NCBI GenBank assembly: GCA_944381155.1
Contig: CALWKA010000008.1
Location: forward strand, 1-55,429
DNA length: 55,429 nucleotides
Direction of reading: 5' to 3'
Origin: an uncultured Clostridia bacterium
GTDB lineage: Bacteria; Bacillota; Clostridia; Christensenellales; UBA1242
The translations under genes were made by a program, and so were the position numbers. Below are positions 46,401 through 54,248 of the stretch, one piece after another; position 1 is the first letter of the stretch, and every line of letters starts with the position of its first letter. The notes under the pieces are model-generated. The model searched no databases. It saw nothing but the letters and a program-made list of their open reading frames with translations, and was not told where the DNA came from.

Positions 46401-47179
46401 TCTAAAAATCTAGCGCCTACGATTTGATTGGATCCATTTCGCAATAATCGATTCGAAAACATAGAGTGGTCGGTGTCTATGCCCGTATCTAATACAGCCA
46501 CTACCACCGTTTCAGTTGAATTTTCAGATATATAATTTAAATACGGATCTACATTTATGTAATCTTCACCCGCTCCCCAAGAATTATGTGTATTGTTTGT
46601 GCTGACTATTGAGTAGTCACTAGCATACATCACAGTTTCTGCGCTCACAATAAGATCGTTGTTTTGCGATATTTGATTGAATGCATACTTTGTTTCTTCC
46701 ACCGTAGAATATTCCAATATCGTATAATCTTCATATCCTGTAATTGAATTGATAGCATTGTATGTGTTTGAAACTTCTCCACCTGTTACAATTAGACGCT
46801 TTAGCCCGAAGTATTGGTCAATGTAATATTGTCCGTTTTGAAGGTGCACGCTGTAACCTAATTCGTTACAAATATCTTTTATATCTTCATAACTTAAGAT
46901 TGCGGGTTCTTCTGCTGTTGTGCTTAAACTTGCAACATTGTACCCCAGAGCATTCATAAGTTCGTCATAATCAACATCTTTTTCTAATATTATTGTTTCA
47001 TAATCATTATTAGACAACATTTTGTTTATTTGTCTGTTAAATTCTTCGTATGTTATACCAATAGAAATTGATTGATTTTCAAAAATTTTATTCGGCGTCG
47101 CATAATACAAAAAAATTATGGCAAGCACAATAAAAGCCATACATAATATTTTAAAATATACTTTTAATTTTGAATTCAT
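40439..47179 (-). CDS. Giant membrane-anchored subtilisin-like protease with ~20 MBG repeats
   Basis: A 2246-residue surface protein. A hydrophobic segment (about 9-27) acts as signal or anchor. A propeptide-like region leads to the S8 peptidase domain with a complete triad: Asp231 (AVLDTGIDTDH), His272 (NGHGTHVAG), Ser433 (GTSMSAPHVAG), plus SAGND with the oxyanion Asn. From about residue 500 to 2195 there are about 20 tandem repeats of 70-85 residues of the MBG type, each with a beta-strand like ITISTNQSGVYGDS and ending near NYNITL..G.YTI. The C-terminus has a helix (2205-2220) and a basic tail. No LPxTG motif is present, so anchoring is by membrane helices. The ATG lacks an SD and lies about 5 bases after the predicted start of transcription. 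Confidence 0.93.
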   Translation of the reverse strand: MNSKLKVYFKILCMAFIVLAIIFLYYATPNKIFENQSISIGITYEEFNRQINKMLSNNDYETIILEKDVDYDELMNALGYNVASLSTTAEEPAILSYEDIKDICNELGYSVHLQNGQYYIDQYFGLKRLIVTGGEVSNTYNAINSITGYEDYTILEYSTVEETKYAFNQISQNNDLIVSAETVMYASDYSIVSTNNTHNSWGAGEDYINVDPYLNYISENSTETVVVAVLDTGIDTDHSMFSNRLLRNGSNQIVGARFLDDGRTSFEDDNGHGTHVAGIICDLTPSNVKILPIKVLDSSGGGTNLTMLQGLEYLANLTEYDIVSINMSIGGNIPSGQYSAIKNQFDNAFNEIKNIHNALCVVSAGNDADITTNYFPACCDETAIVVSNMTSDYTLYSGPTGSNYGDTVDITAPGVAINSAYIGGGYAQMTGTSMSAPHVAGVVALLCLDPIYDNSNMYTCDSIESKLYELAKDIGSSGKDIYFGWGMVCLTDMNNIPYSVSNTSFTYDGTYHNINLSVNIPSYSVAYRIDGVSEFYTDIESSIFNNAFKNATSNMVVYFEISTSDSYYSTTYGSATLTINPRNINVAINNVSATYGDSLKSLSWSKTSGSYASGENSSSLGVRLSTTATSASNVGNYPITGNWTNSNYHITFTNGTYSIKAKSINIKVNDVVQIYGTSPNVTGCSSSISGLVNGDTESDLNISYRISSSITSSTNIGNYPNSISATIRNSNYTASIENGDYNIVVRPITIKLTKSMAYGDNPDTTLTALDYSVTSSYKFLATDNITLTADFNTAVINSSTPVGNYKNFITALHCSNDNYAVTLDDESSFNITKRSITITINDISAVYGDPVKELEYEISSGNIVNNDSLNIKLTTYATQNSTPGTYSIVLTYSNSNYDISYTQGNYRISARPISITTTQTFEYGEDIVLDNTEYELAIGSLDILEGDTISITFSTNLNSSTNAGSYDDSISLKDNDRNYDITLSSSTIIITPQKVTIKLDDKNSVYGDAIKNLTYTLYSNEEEISTPSKFVTITPKCEVTRTSNVGNYPISATTSENNNYDITIQNGTYQITKRNIQIRINNNSSFYGEDVLETENSFYTISGNIVNGDSLEIEYSINLPAQNQYGNYPIGEYEITAKSNSKNYSVDVSSGTFTIEARPISISTHQYSERGESIVLDNNDYTISKGEYAGGDTNLDITFSTTANSESEIGDYDITMTYNNKNYNVTLQEGILTILAQILDIRIDNQTFVYGEDIILNSNIYIDDSYLPASNYDISLQTDATKTSSVGDYEITAVCNNENYNIRFTPATLTITARKITISTNQSGVYGDSPSLNGNSYNIIEGSITNDDNLNLSFATNATSTSNVGDDYSLILESHNSNYNITLINSNYTITARPITITTNQSAVYGETIVLDNSSYSLVQTSNNVVNDDDLGLNFSTNAKINDPVGNYDIILASYSNQNYTITLSSGVLTITAREITISTNQSGVYGDSPSLNGNNYDTIEGSIVNDDNLNLVFSTNATSTSNVGNDYSIILKSHNSNYNVILISGNYTITARPITISTNQSGIYGNTPSLNGNIYEIIEGTIANNDNLNLAFSTNATSTSNVGNGYNITLKSNNSNYNVTLISGNYTISARPITISTNQTAVYGEAIILDNSSYSLIPTSNNVVNNDDLGLNFSTNAKINDPVGNYDITLTNYSNQNYNITLSSGVLTISSRTIAIAIDDKSSNYGDTIKDLTFSLSEGYTLASCDELQDLDIKLTTNAQINSVVGGYYISINTDYNKNYNILYENGVYTINQRNIYININQASSIYGEELSELTCSLAEGYTLAPGDTIDVLGIELATSAETNKNVDNYMIYIKSYSNLNYNINSSTANYTIESKPIRIIIDDASSYYGEKLSALTFKLDDNNSLAFDDTLDELNVILSTDATSTSDVIDTGYEIYIKSYSNDNYDIDFVSGNYTILPRNVMIEIDSKEGIYHDEHNLNGVLFSVADGYSILEKDVDSLKISLTFDATQNSDVGEYPIEPYCNDPNYNITGTGVYTITPRPIFVTIKSQSSTYGDKINLDSDMIEIEGDSLATIQNLDIALVVDANEFSNVGEYTLTAINNDKNYNVTFIDGIFTINKRKITIQLNDQKVKRLFEYKIDQKSYTVIEGSVANNDELNIKINSPASRYSNVGNEYSLTATYSNENYDIEFIDGTLTMSISTTDIILIIVALGIIIYATYKIINKIRLKRLQQKGFSDMYNNWKDK

Positions 47180-47191
47180 AATCTATTATTA

Positions 47192-47220
47192 ATTTTATAT
47201 AACTATAATTATTTTGTCAA
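47192..47220 (-). promoter_or_regulatory. Promoter of the giant subtilase gene
   Basis: TTGACA (47220-47215), 17 bases, TAAAAT (47197-47192). The start is near 47185, giving a leader of only about 5 bases and no SD. Confidence 0.7.
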
Positions 47221-47234
47221 CTAATGCAGATTCT

Positions 47235-47450
47235 ATGTTCAAAAAGATAAAAACAAGATTTCAACTATCGCGCTGGGCGCAAAAAAGCGAAAATTTAGCA
47301 TTTTTCTATTTTGCTTTAAAAAAAACTGTTATCAGTATAGTTAAAAATAAACTTGTTTTATCAAAAAATACAAAAATAGTGCCAATTGAAGCGAAAACCA
47401 ATAGCAAAAAGGAAAAATTATTATCATCTATTTTGAAAACCAAGAAATGA
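47235..47450 (+). CDS. Hypothetical basic small protein (71 aa)
   Basis: A 71-codon frame beginning MFKKIKTRFQLSRWAQK and ending SSILKTKK. It is strongly basic with a modest hydrophobic middle. I do not recognise it. There is no SD; a TATAAT at 47204-47209 lies upstream but without a good -35. It borders a stretch of decayed DNA, so it may be a remnant or chance frame. Confidence 0.3.
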   Translation: MFKKIKTRFQLSRWAQKSENLAFFYFALKKTVISIVKNKLVLSKNTKIVPIEAKTNSKKEKLLSSILKTKK

Positions 47451-47751
47451 AAGGAATTTAATCAATAAACGGGAGCGTTCGAGAATCGTCAAAAAGTTAC
47501 CTAATGTATGGATCTATTTTACGCGAATACTATGAGTGGAAAGAAGAGAATAATGCCACACCAAAAATTTGAATTTGAGTTCTAAAATGTAAGCACTATA
47601 TTTCACAAAAGACTTCATAAGTTTTTTATTATGTCTTTTGGAATGCTTTTGTATGAGAAAATTTTGATATTGTTTATGGCTGGTGGGGGGGGATAAGAGA
47701 GTATGTATACTTTAATGTGAAACTATTATTTATTATAAGTTTGCTTACTGG
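47451..47751. other. Unassigned, probably decayed coding DNA
   Basis: This stretch is less AT-rich than ordinary gaps and holds broken protein-like frames, for example one ending at 47572 that reads YLMYGSILREYYEWKEE in the middle. An eight-base G run lies at 47685-47692, the longest G tract I see here. I cannot identify the parent genes. Confidence 0.4.
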
Positions 47752-47904
47752 GTGAAATCTATATTAAAAATAAATTTATCGGTGTTAATCTATGTAAAAG
47801 CTTTTTATAAAAAACTTAAAGAGAATGAAATCGATTATCAAATAAGTGAAGAAATCAAATCTGCAACACAAACGGATAAACTAATGAAAAGAAAATCTAT
47901 ATAA
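47752..47904 (+). pseudogene. 3' fragment of an unidentified gene, followed by a terminator
   Basis: The frame is open from about 47716 to a TAA at 47902-47904 without an ATG; a GTG at 47752 would give 50 residues. The end reads AFYKKLKENEIDYQISEEIK then ends KLMKRKSI, which looks like real coding sequence. A hairpin terminator begins at the stop codon, as expected for the end of an operon. Start signals are missing, so it is treated as a remnant. Confidence 0.35.
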
Positions 47905-47939
47905 TAAAAATCGACAGCGTTCACTGGTGGATTTTTATT
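47903..47939 (+). terminator. Terminator after the gene fragment
   Basis: AATAAAAATC (47903-47912) pairs with GATTTTTATT (47930-47939) around a 17-base loop with a further CAG/CTG pairing. The right arm is T-rich. Confidence 0.6.
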
Positions 47940-48029
47940 TATTAGCTAGTTTGAGAATGTCGACAAATTTTTCAGGAAATTAATTGTTATTATTCATAAG
48001 ATATGTTATACTTTTTTTTAACAAAACAA

Positions 48030-48117
48030 TAAAAAATCAAGACCATTCAGTCTTGATTTTCCAGTGCACACTGCACAATGATTAGAATACATTTATTTGA
48101 ACTCGTTATGTTATTCC
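48030..48117 (-). ncRNA. tracrRNA: tracrRNA of the type II-A CRISPR system
   Basis: The minus strand from about 48117 to 48030 (about 88 nt) has every part of a tracrRNA. The 5' end GAAUAACAUAAC pairs over 12 bp with repeat positions 9-20. A bulge follows (GA in the repeat, GAGU in the tracrRNA), then UCAAAU pairs with the first six repeat bases, one a G-U wobble. This 2/4 bulge matches the S. pyogenes arrangement. Then come a nexus-like region (GUGCA-GUG-UGCAC hairpin) and a perfect 11-bp terminator hairpin (48033-48043 with 48050-48060) with a U run. A TTGACT-N17-TATACT promoter fixes the 5' end. It is divergent from cas9. Confidence 0.9.
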
Positions 48118-48126
48118 ATATATAGT
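48097..48126 (+). promoter_or_regulatory. Predicted cas9 promoter inside the tracrRNA 5' region
   Basis: TTGAAC (48097-48102) and TATAGT (48121-48126) with an 18-base spacer, or TATATA (48119-48124) with 16. The start is near 48133, with AAGGAG before the ATG at 48159. Weaker than the tracrRNA promoter, which it overlaps. Confidence 0.5.
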
Positions 48127-48152
48127 ATATCAAAATAAACTAAAGGAGTCAA
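48124..48152 (-). promoter_or_regulatory. tracrRNA promoter overlapping the cas9 ribosome-binding site
   Basis: TTGACT (48152-48147), 17 bases, TATACT (48129-48124) on the minus strand. The -35 box shares bases with the cas9 SD (AAAGGAG, 48142-48148), and the -10 box overlaps the predicted cas9 -10. Confidence 0.78.
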
Positions 48153-48158
48153 GCAAAA

Positions 48159-51100
48159 ATGGAAAAAAATTATTATTTAGGTTTAGATATAGGCACTAAT
48201 AGTTGCGGATTTGCGGTAACTGACGAAAATTATAACATAATTAAGAAAAAAGGTAAGAAACTTTGGGGTGTTCGACTTTTTGACGAGGCGGTGACAGCAG
48301 AAGAAAGAAGATTTAAACGCGGAGCACGAAGAAGGTTAGATAGAAGAAAATTAAAATTGGATTGGCTTCAAGAAATATTTTTGAACGAATTGAATAAAAT
48401 TGATCCTGGTTTTATTTCAAGGTTGAAATACAGCAATCTTTATTTCGAAGATAAAATATTATTAGATAAAAAGATAACTTCAAAAGATTCGCTATTTTAT
48501 GATGTGAGTGATAAGGTTAAATATACAGATAAAGAATATCATAAAGAATATCCAACAATTTTTCATTTAAGAAAAGAGTTATTAGAAAAACCGGCTAAAG
48601 ATGTACGCTTTTTATATCTTGCGCTACATAGCATAATAAAAAGGCGTGGAAATTTTTTGTTTGAAGGCAATTTTAGTTCGTCACAATCTTTGATGAATGA
48701 TATAAATGACATTATAGAACTTTCACAATCTTTGCAAGAAGATATTTACACCATTAATCTAAATAAAATAGACAACGAGCAAGAAAATGCCATTATTAAT
48801 TTATTAAATGAAAATAAGGGAATTAAGTATACAAAAAATGAATTGTATAAAATTTTCAACACAAATTTTAAGCAGGATAAGAAGTTGTTAGACATTTTAG
48901 TTGATGGTAAAATTGAAATTGATTTCATTTTTCCAATAAAGTTAGAAGAAAAAATAAAAATTAATTTCAATGATGAGAATATAGATGAGGAAATTGAAAA
49001 TTTGTCCAACACATTAAGCGAAGAACAGTTTTCATTTTTAGAAAGTTTAAGAAGAGCATATTCAAATATGCAATTAAAGAAAGTTTTGGCAAAAAATAAT
49101 TATGTGTGTGAAGCAATGGTTGATATTTACAACACACACAAATCTCAACTAAAAATGTTTAAAAAGTTTATTAAAGACTATTATCCAAGTTTGTATAATC
49201 AAATGTTTAGAGATCCATTAAACGATTCCAGCAAAAAAATAACTAATTATGCACTCTATGCAAACATTGATTCAGTGAATGGCAAAAAAAATGTTGTCGG
49301 TTTATCTTATGGAGATTTGGCAGATAGGTCAAAAGAAAGTTTTTATAAATATGTGTTGAATATTCTTTCTAATGCACCAGAGAAACTAGAAAGTGACGAA
49401 AATGAGTTTATATCTAGAAAAAACAATATAATAGAATTAATAGAAATGGACAACTTTTTACCAAAATTACGAACCAAAAACAATTCAATTTTTCCAAATT
49501 TCCTTTTAGTAAATGAAACACGAAAGATATTAGAAACAAATAAAGAAAAATTTTCATTTTTAAGTCAAAAAGACGAATCTGGGCTTAGCAATATTGAAAA
49601 AATAATAAGTATTTTAAAATTTAGGATTCCATATTTTGTTGGTCCAATTGGCGATAGTAAAAATGCGGAAAGTGATTTTAGTTGGGTTGAAAAGAAACAA
49701 AATATAGAATTGCGTCCGTGGACATTAAATAAAATCATTGATTTTGACAAGGCTGAAGACGCTTTTATTAATAAAATGACAAATAAATGCACTTATTTGT
49801 ATACAGAAGAAGTTTTACCTAAACATTCGCTAGTTTATTCAAAATTCAGAGTGTTAAATGAACTAAATAACCTAAAATTTAATGGAAATGGAATATCAGT
49901 ACAATTAAAACAAAAAATTTATAATGATTTATTTAAAAACAATAAGAAACTGACCATTAAAATGTTGAAAGATTATCTTTTGGCAGAAGGTATTTATACC
50001 AAAGAAGAGATAAATAATCTTTTAATAAGTGGTATTGATAAAGAATTTGCAAACCAATTATCCGCATATGTCGACTTGAAAAACAAAGGAGTTTTTAACG
50101 AAACTTTTATTGAAAATAATTTTGATGTGTTTGAAAACATTATAAAATATCACACGATTATTTCGGATAAGAACAGACTAATTGAACGAGTAAAGCGTGA
50201 ATATCCTAAATTGTTTTCTGACGAACAATTAAAAGTAATTAAATCTTTGAACTATTCAAATTGGGGAAGGTTGTCATACAAATTTTTATGCGGATTGCAG
50301 TTTGTTGACAAAACGACTGGTGAGTTAACCACAGTTATGGACGAATTGTGGAATACTAACCAAAATCTTCAACAAATAATTTATAACACTAATTATACTT
50401 TAAATGAAGAACTTGCTAAATACAACAAAAACAACAAAAATAATTTAGATTATCAAGATGTTGAGCATCTTTATTGTTCTCCGTCTGTGAAACGCGCAAT
50501 ATGGCAAACATTGCAAATTATAAATGAAATTATAGAAGTAATGCAAGGCATACCCAAGCATATATTCGTTGAAGTGACACGAGATGATGATAAAAAAGGC
50601 GATGATGGAAGAAAATTATCACGCCAAGATAATTTAAAGAAAGTATTTTCTTCAAAAGAGTTTTTGTCAAGCGTAGATACAGTAAAGTATGACCTAGATA
50701 AATTGATGGACGAACTAAATAAAACAGAAAATAATAGTTTGCGAAGCGAAAAATTATATCTGTATTTTTTGCAATTAGGGAAATGTGCATATTCTGGCGA
50801 GCCTATTGATTTGAAAGATTTATATGACGAACACAAATATGATGTTGACCACATTATTCCACAATCAATTTTAAAAGATGATAGTTTAGACAACAAAGTA
50901 TTAGTTCGTGGAGAGTTGAATAAACAAAAAAGTAATTATTATCCAATTTATTCAAGATTTCCTAGTTGGGTAAACAATCAACGGCCATTTTGGGAACTAT
51001 TGTATAAACAAAATTTAATGAGCAAAACAAAATTTGAAAGATTGGTAAGAAAATCAGAATTGACAGATAGTGAATTGGGCGATTTCATTTCAAGGCAATT

Positions 51101-52412
51101 AGTTGAAACAAATCAATCTAACAAAGCCGTAATAGATTTACTAAAAAGTAAATTTGAAAATCAAAACATTGTAGTTTATTCAAAAGCACGATTTGTAAGT
51201 GAATTTAGAAATAAATATAAGATATACAAGTCAAGAGAAGTGAATGATTTGCACCATGCAAAAGATGCATATTTAAATATTGTTGTTGGAAATGTGCTGT
51301 ATTCCCGTTTTACTATGGATCCACGCAATTTTTACAGAACTGAAAATGCAAACAATAATCTTACAAAAAATACAAAAAAACTATTCGATACTGAAGTAAA
51401 AACAATCAATGGTGATGAACTGGTCTGGCGTGGTGAAGCGGATATTGAACATATTAAACAAGTATGTGAAAAAAATGATTGTCTCGTTTCAAGAATGAGT
51501 TTTACCAATATGAATGGCGCATTCTATGATGAAACAAGATATAAGAGTTTAAATAACAATCCTGATAGCAAGGCAAAAATTCAATTGAAAGGAGATGTTA
51601 ACGATCCATTAAGCGATGTGTCAAAATATGGTGGTTATAACAATCTTAGGTCTGCATATTTTGTGGTTGTTGAAAGTGAAAACAAAAAAGGAAATATAAT
51701 AAAAACTATTGAAACTGTGCCTATAATTTTGATTAGGCAGATTAAAAATTTAACAGACAATGAGAAACAACAAAAAATACTTGAATATATTGTTAAAGAA
51801 AATAATTTAAAAAATGCCAAGTTAATTGTACCAAAATTAAATATTAAATCTACATTAAAAATAGGAAACGGTGAATATCTATTGGCTGGCAAAACAGGAA
51901 CAAAATATGTTTTGCACAATTTCAATGAGTGGTTTATAGACAATAATTCTACAAATTATGTTAAGGCGATAACTAAATATATGGATTTGAAGAAAAATAA
52001 AAAAGATTCATCATTAGAAGAAAAGAATGGTAAAGTTGTAATATCAAAGCGTACAAAGGAAAATAATGTTGAAATTGTGTTAACAAAGACGGACAATATC
52101 AATCTATACACATTAATTTTAAAACAATTATCAAAAAATATTTATGATGACACTTCATTAAAAAGTGCATTTTATCCAAAATTAATTAAACATCAATTAA
52201 AATTTGAATCTTTAACTGTAAAAGAGCAGGCTGAAGTGTTATTTAATATTGTTAAAAGGTTATCAACTGGTGCAATGTTAGCGGATTTGTCTCTTTTAGG
52301 CGAAGGTAAAAACGAAGGAATGATAACACTTGGTAAGAACATCACAGGAAAAGATATTTCGTTAGTAATTAGGTCGGCAACAGGTATAAAAAATAAAATA
52401 ATAAAATTGTAG
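48159..52412 (+). CDS. cas9: CRISPR-associated endonuclease Cas9 (type II-A)
   Basis: Cas9 cuts DNA matched by the crRNA-tracrRNA duplex. At 1417 residues it is in the large II-A range. RuvC-I has Asp10 (LGLDIGTNSCGFAV); an arginine-rich bridge helix follows (RRFKRGARRRLDRRKLKLDW); RuvC-II has Glu805 (FVEVTRDD); the HNH nuclease has DVDHIIPQ with His898; RuvC-III has HHAKDAYLN with His1033 and Asp1036. The recognition lobe fills about 60-780 and the PAM-interacting domain the last ~280 residues. All nuclease residues are present, so it should be active. AAGGAG precedes the ATG. cas1 starts 6 bases after the stop. Few GC-ending codons suggest horizontal origin. Confidence 0.98.
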   Translation: MEKNYYLGLDIGTNSCGFAVTDENYNIIKKKGKKLWGVRLFDEAVTAEERRFKRGARRRLDRRKLKLDWLQEIFLNELNKIDPGFISRLKYSNLYFEDKILLDKKITSKDSLFYDVSDKVKYTDKEYHKEYPTIFHLRKELLEKPAKDVRFLYLALHSIIKRRGNFLFEGNFSSSQSLMNDINDIIELSQSLQEDIYTINLNKIDNEQENAIINLLNENKGIKYTKNELYKIFNTNFKQDKKLLDILVDGKIEIDFIFPIKLEEKIKINFNDENIDEEIENLSNTLSEEQFSFLESLRRAYSNMQLKKVLAKNNYVCEAMVDIYNTHKSQLKMFKKFIKDYYPSLYNQMFRDPLNDSSKKITNYALYANIDSVNGKKNVVGLSYGDLADRSKESFYKYVLNILSNAPEKLESDENEFISRKNNIIELIEMDNFLPKLRTKNNSIFPNFLLVNETRKILETNKEKFSFLSQKDESGLSNIEKIISILKFRIPYFVGPIGDSKNAESDFSWVEKKQNIELRPWTLNKIIDFDKAEDAFINKMTNKCTYLYTEEVLPKHSLVYSKFRVLNELNNLKFNGNGISVQLKQKIYNDLFKNNKKLTIKMLKDYLLAEGIYTKEEINNLLISGIDKEFANQLSAYVDLKNKGVFNETFIENNFDVFENIIKYHTIISDKNRLIERVKREYPKLFSDEQLKVIKSLNYSNWGRLSYKFLCGLQFVDKTTGELTTVMDELWNTNQNLQQIIYNTNYTLNEELAKYNKNNKNNLDYQDVEHLYCSPSVKRAIWQTLQIINEIIEVMQGIPKHIFVEVTRDDDKKGDDGRKLSRQDNLKKVFSSKEFLSSVDTVKYDLDKLMDELNKTENNSLRSEKLYLYFLQLGKCAYSGEPIDLKDLYDEHKYDVDHIIPQSILKDDSLDNKVLVRGELNKQKSNYYPIYSRFPSWVNNQRPFWELLYKQNLMSKTKFERLVRKSELTDSELGDFISRQLVETNQSNKAVIDLLKSKFENQNIVVYSKARFVSEFRNKYKIYKSREVNDLHHAKDAYLNIVVGNVLYSRFTMDPRNFYRTENANNNLTKNTKKLFDTEVKTINGDELVWRGEADIEHIKQVCEKNDCLVSRMSFTNMNGAFYDETRYKSLNNNPDSKAKIQLKGDVNDPLSDVSKYGGYNNLRSAYFVVVESENKKGNIIKTIETVPIILIRQIKNLTDNEKQQKILEYIVKENNLKNAKLIVPKLNIKSTLKIGNGEYLLAGKTGTKYVLHNFNEWFIDNNSTNYVKAITKYMDLKKNKKDSSLEEKNGKVVISKRTKENNVEIVLTKTDNINLYTLILKQLSKNIYDDTSLKSAFYPKLIKHQLKFESLTVKEQAEVLFNIVKRLSTGAMLADLSLLGEGKNEGMITLGKNITGKDISLVIRSATGIKNKIIKL

Positions 52413-52418
52413 GGTTAT

Positions 52419-53279
52419 ATGGGTTTTAGAATTGTTGTTATAAAAAATCGTTCCAAATTAGATTTAAAAATGGATTATTTGGTGTGCAGAAGCAGTGAAA
52501 CATATAGTGTCTTCATTCCTGAAATTTCAACATTAATACTTGAATCTACTGCAATTTCTCTAACCTGTGCACTTGTGAGTGAATTAATAAAGAATAATGT
52601 TAAGATTATTTTTTGTGATGAAAAGCATAATCCTGAAAGTGAACTTGTTTCATATCGTAATAGTTATAATTCTTCTAAGAAAATTAAACAACAGATTATG
52701 TGGTCAGAAGATGTGAAAAAGGAAGTTTGGTCTAGAATTATAAAAGATAAAATTATGAAGCAATCACAGCTTTTAAGCGAACGCAAACATGAAATTGAGA
52801 GTAAAATGCTTATAGATTATTCCCAACATATTTTAAGTAATGATATCACAAATAGAGAAGGACATGCAGCAAAAGTTTATTTTAATGCACTATTTGGAAT
52901 GAGTTTTTCAAGACGAAATGAACATCAAATAAATAGTGCATTAAATTATGGTTATGCAATAATTTTATCTTGTTTTAATAGAGAAATTGTAAAAATGGGA
53001 TATATGACACAATTAGGAATATGGCACAGAAACGAATTTAATGCTTTTAATCTATCGTGTGATTTGATGGAACCATTTAGAATTTTGGTTGATAAGCTAG
53101 TTTTAAATTTAGATGCAGATAAAGATATGAAAAGCCAAATGCTAGAAATATTTAATTTAAAAGTCAAAATTAATAACAAATTACAAGTGTTAGAAAATGC
53201 TATTACTATTTATTGTCAAAGTGTGATTGATGCATTAAATAAAAATGATGCAAATTTAATTAAGTTTTATGAGTTGTAG
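52419..53279 (+). CDS. cas1: CRISPR-associated integrase Cas1
   Basis: Cas1 joins new spacers into the array with Cas2. The 286-residue length is typical of type II. The metal-binding residues are Glu147 (NREGHAAKVYF), His203 (GIWHRNEFN) and Glu218 (DLMEPFR). The N-terminal beta domain starts GFRIVVIKNRSKLDLK. It lies 6 bases after cas9, and its last codons overlap an alternative cas2 start, so the four cas genes form one operon. Confidence 0.97.
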   Translation: MGFRIVVIKNRSKLDLKMDYLVCRSSETYSVFIPEISTLILESTAISLTCALVSELIKNNVKIIFCDEKHNPESELVSYRNSYNSSKKIKQQIMWSEDVKKEVWSRIIKDKIMKQSQLLSERKHEIESKMLIDYSQHILSNDITNREGHAAKVYFNALFGMSFSRRNEHQINSALNYGYAIILSCFNREIVKMGYMTQLGIWHRNEFNAFNLSCDLMEPFRILVDKLVLNLDADKDMKSQMLEIFNLKVKINNKLQVLENAITIYCQSVIDALNKNDANLIKFYEL

Positions 53280-53283
53280 AATT

Positions 53284-53589
53284 ATGAGATTAATATTATT
53301 TTTTGATTTGCCGAGCGTTGATTCTAAAGATTTGGTGGAATATAGAAATTTTCGCCGATTTTTAATAAAAAATGGATTTATTATGATGCAAGAATCTGTT
53401 TATAGTAAGTTAGTCACTACAGGCTCTTCATCGGCATTAATGAAAAAACAAATAGAAAAAAATTTGCCGTCTTCCGGTATTGTTCAATTACTTGAAATCA
53501 CAGAAAAACAATATGCAAGCATCCAATACTTATTAGGTAAGTCAAAATCAAATGTGATAGATTCAGATAAAAGGATTATAGAATTATGA
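53284..53589 (+). CDS. cas2: CRISPR-associated protein Cas2
   Basis: Cas2 is the structural partner of Cas1 in spacer acquisition. With the ATG at 53284 it has 101 residues and the usual start MRLILFFDLPSVD, with a ferredoxin-like fold expected. An in-frame ATG at 53269 lies inside cas1 and would add five atypical residues, so the second start is chosen. The stop TGA overlaps the csn2 ATG (ATGA). Confidence 0.95.
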   Translation: MRLILFFDLPSVDSKDLVEYRNFRRFLIKNGFIMMQESVYSKLVTTGSSSALMKKQIEKNLPSSGIVQLLEITEKQYASIQYLLGKSKSNVIDSDKRIIEL

Positions 53590-54248
53590 AAATAGTCCAT
53601 CCATATATTGAAAGACAAATTGATTTTAATCAAAACAATTGTTATGAATTGATTATAGAAAATTCTAATCAATTTTTTCGCCTTAGTTCAGATATTATAA
53701 ATCAATGTAATAATACGGATGGAGATTTTGTAATATCAGATTATAAAATTTTAGATTTTAGCAAAATTTGTTTATCAATTTATGATTTCTATAATTTCAA
53801 CACTAACACCAAAAAAATTTCAAATCTTATAAATGCTGAAGTAAGTGACATCTTAAAAAATGGTGATTTTTTGCAAGAATTTTCAGTTATTAACAAAATG
53901 TTAATTGATATAAATGATAAGATTAAAGATGAATTAGACTTCACTCTCCAATCAGTTGAAGATTTTGATTATGATAAATTTATTAAATTTTCGAATTTTA
54001 AATTAGAAAAATCTGGAGATTTATTAAGCGATATGATTGATTATATCACTGTTATGCAAAAACTATCTGATTTGAAAGTTGTTGTGTTTATTAATGCCAG
54101 TTGTGTTTTTAATGAAAAACAAATAAACGACATAATAAAACAACTAACCTATATGCAGCTAAACATTCTATTTATTAACAATAACCAAAAATATTTTTTA
54201 AAAGATATTGAGCATATTATAATAGATAACGATTTATGTGAGATCTAA
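53586..54248 (+). CDS. csn2: CRISPR-associated protein Csn2
   Basis: Csn2 forms a DNA-end-binding ring needed for spacer acquisition and defines subtype II-A. The 220-residue length is that of the canonical short form. The overall layout (N-terminal beta region, central acidic helices around IKDELDFTLQSVEDFDYDKF, and the C-terminal VVVFINASCVF and LNILFINN strands) parallels S. pyogenes Csn2, where VFVNSGAYL and TVLFLE occupy the same places. It starts within the cas2 stop. The array promoter begins at the very next base after its stop. Confidence 0.9.
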   Translation: MKIVHPYIERQIDFNQNNCYELIIENSNQFFRLSSDIINQCNNTDGDFVISDYKILDFSKICLSIYDFYNFNTNTKKISNLINAEVSDILKNGDFLQEFSVINKMLIDINDKIKDELDFTLQSVEDFDYDKFIKFSNFKLEKSGDLLSDMIDYITVMQKLSDLKVVVFINASCVFNEKQINDIIKQLTYMQLNILFINNNQKYFLKDIEHIIIDNDLCEI

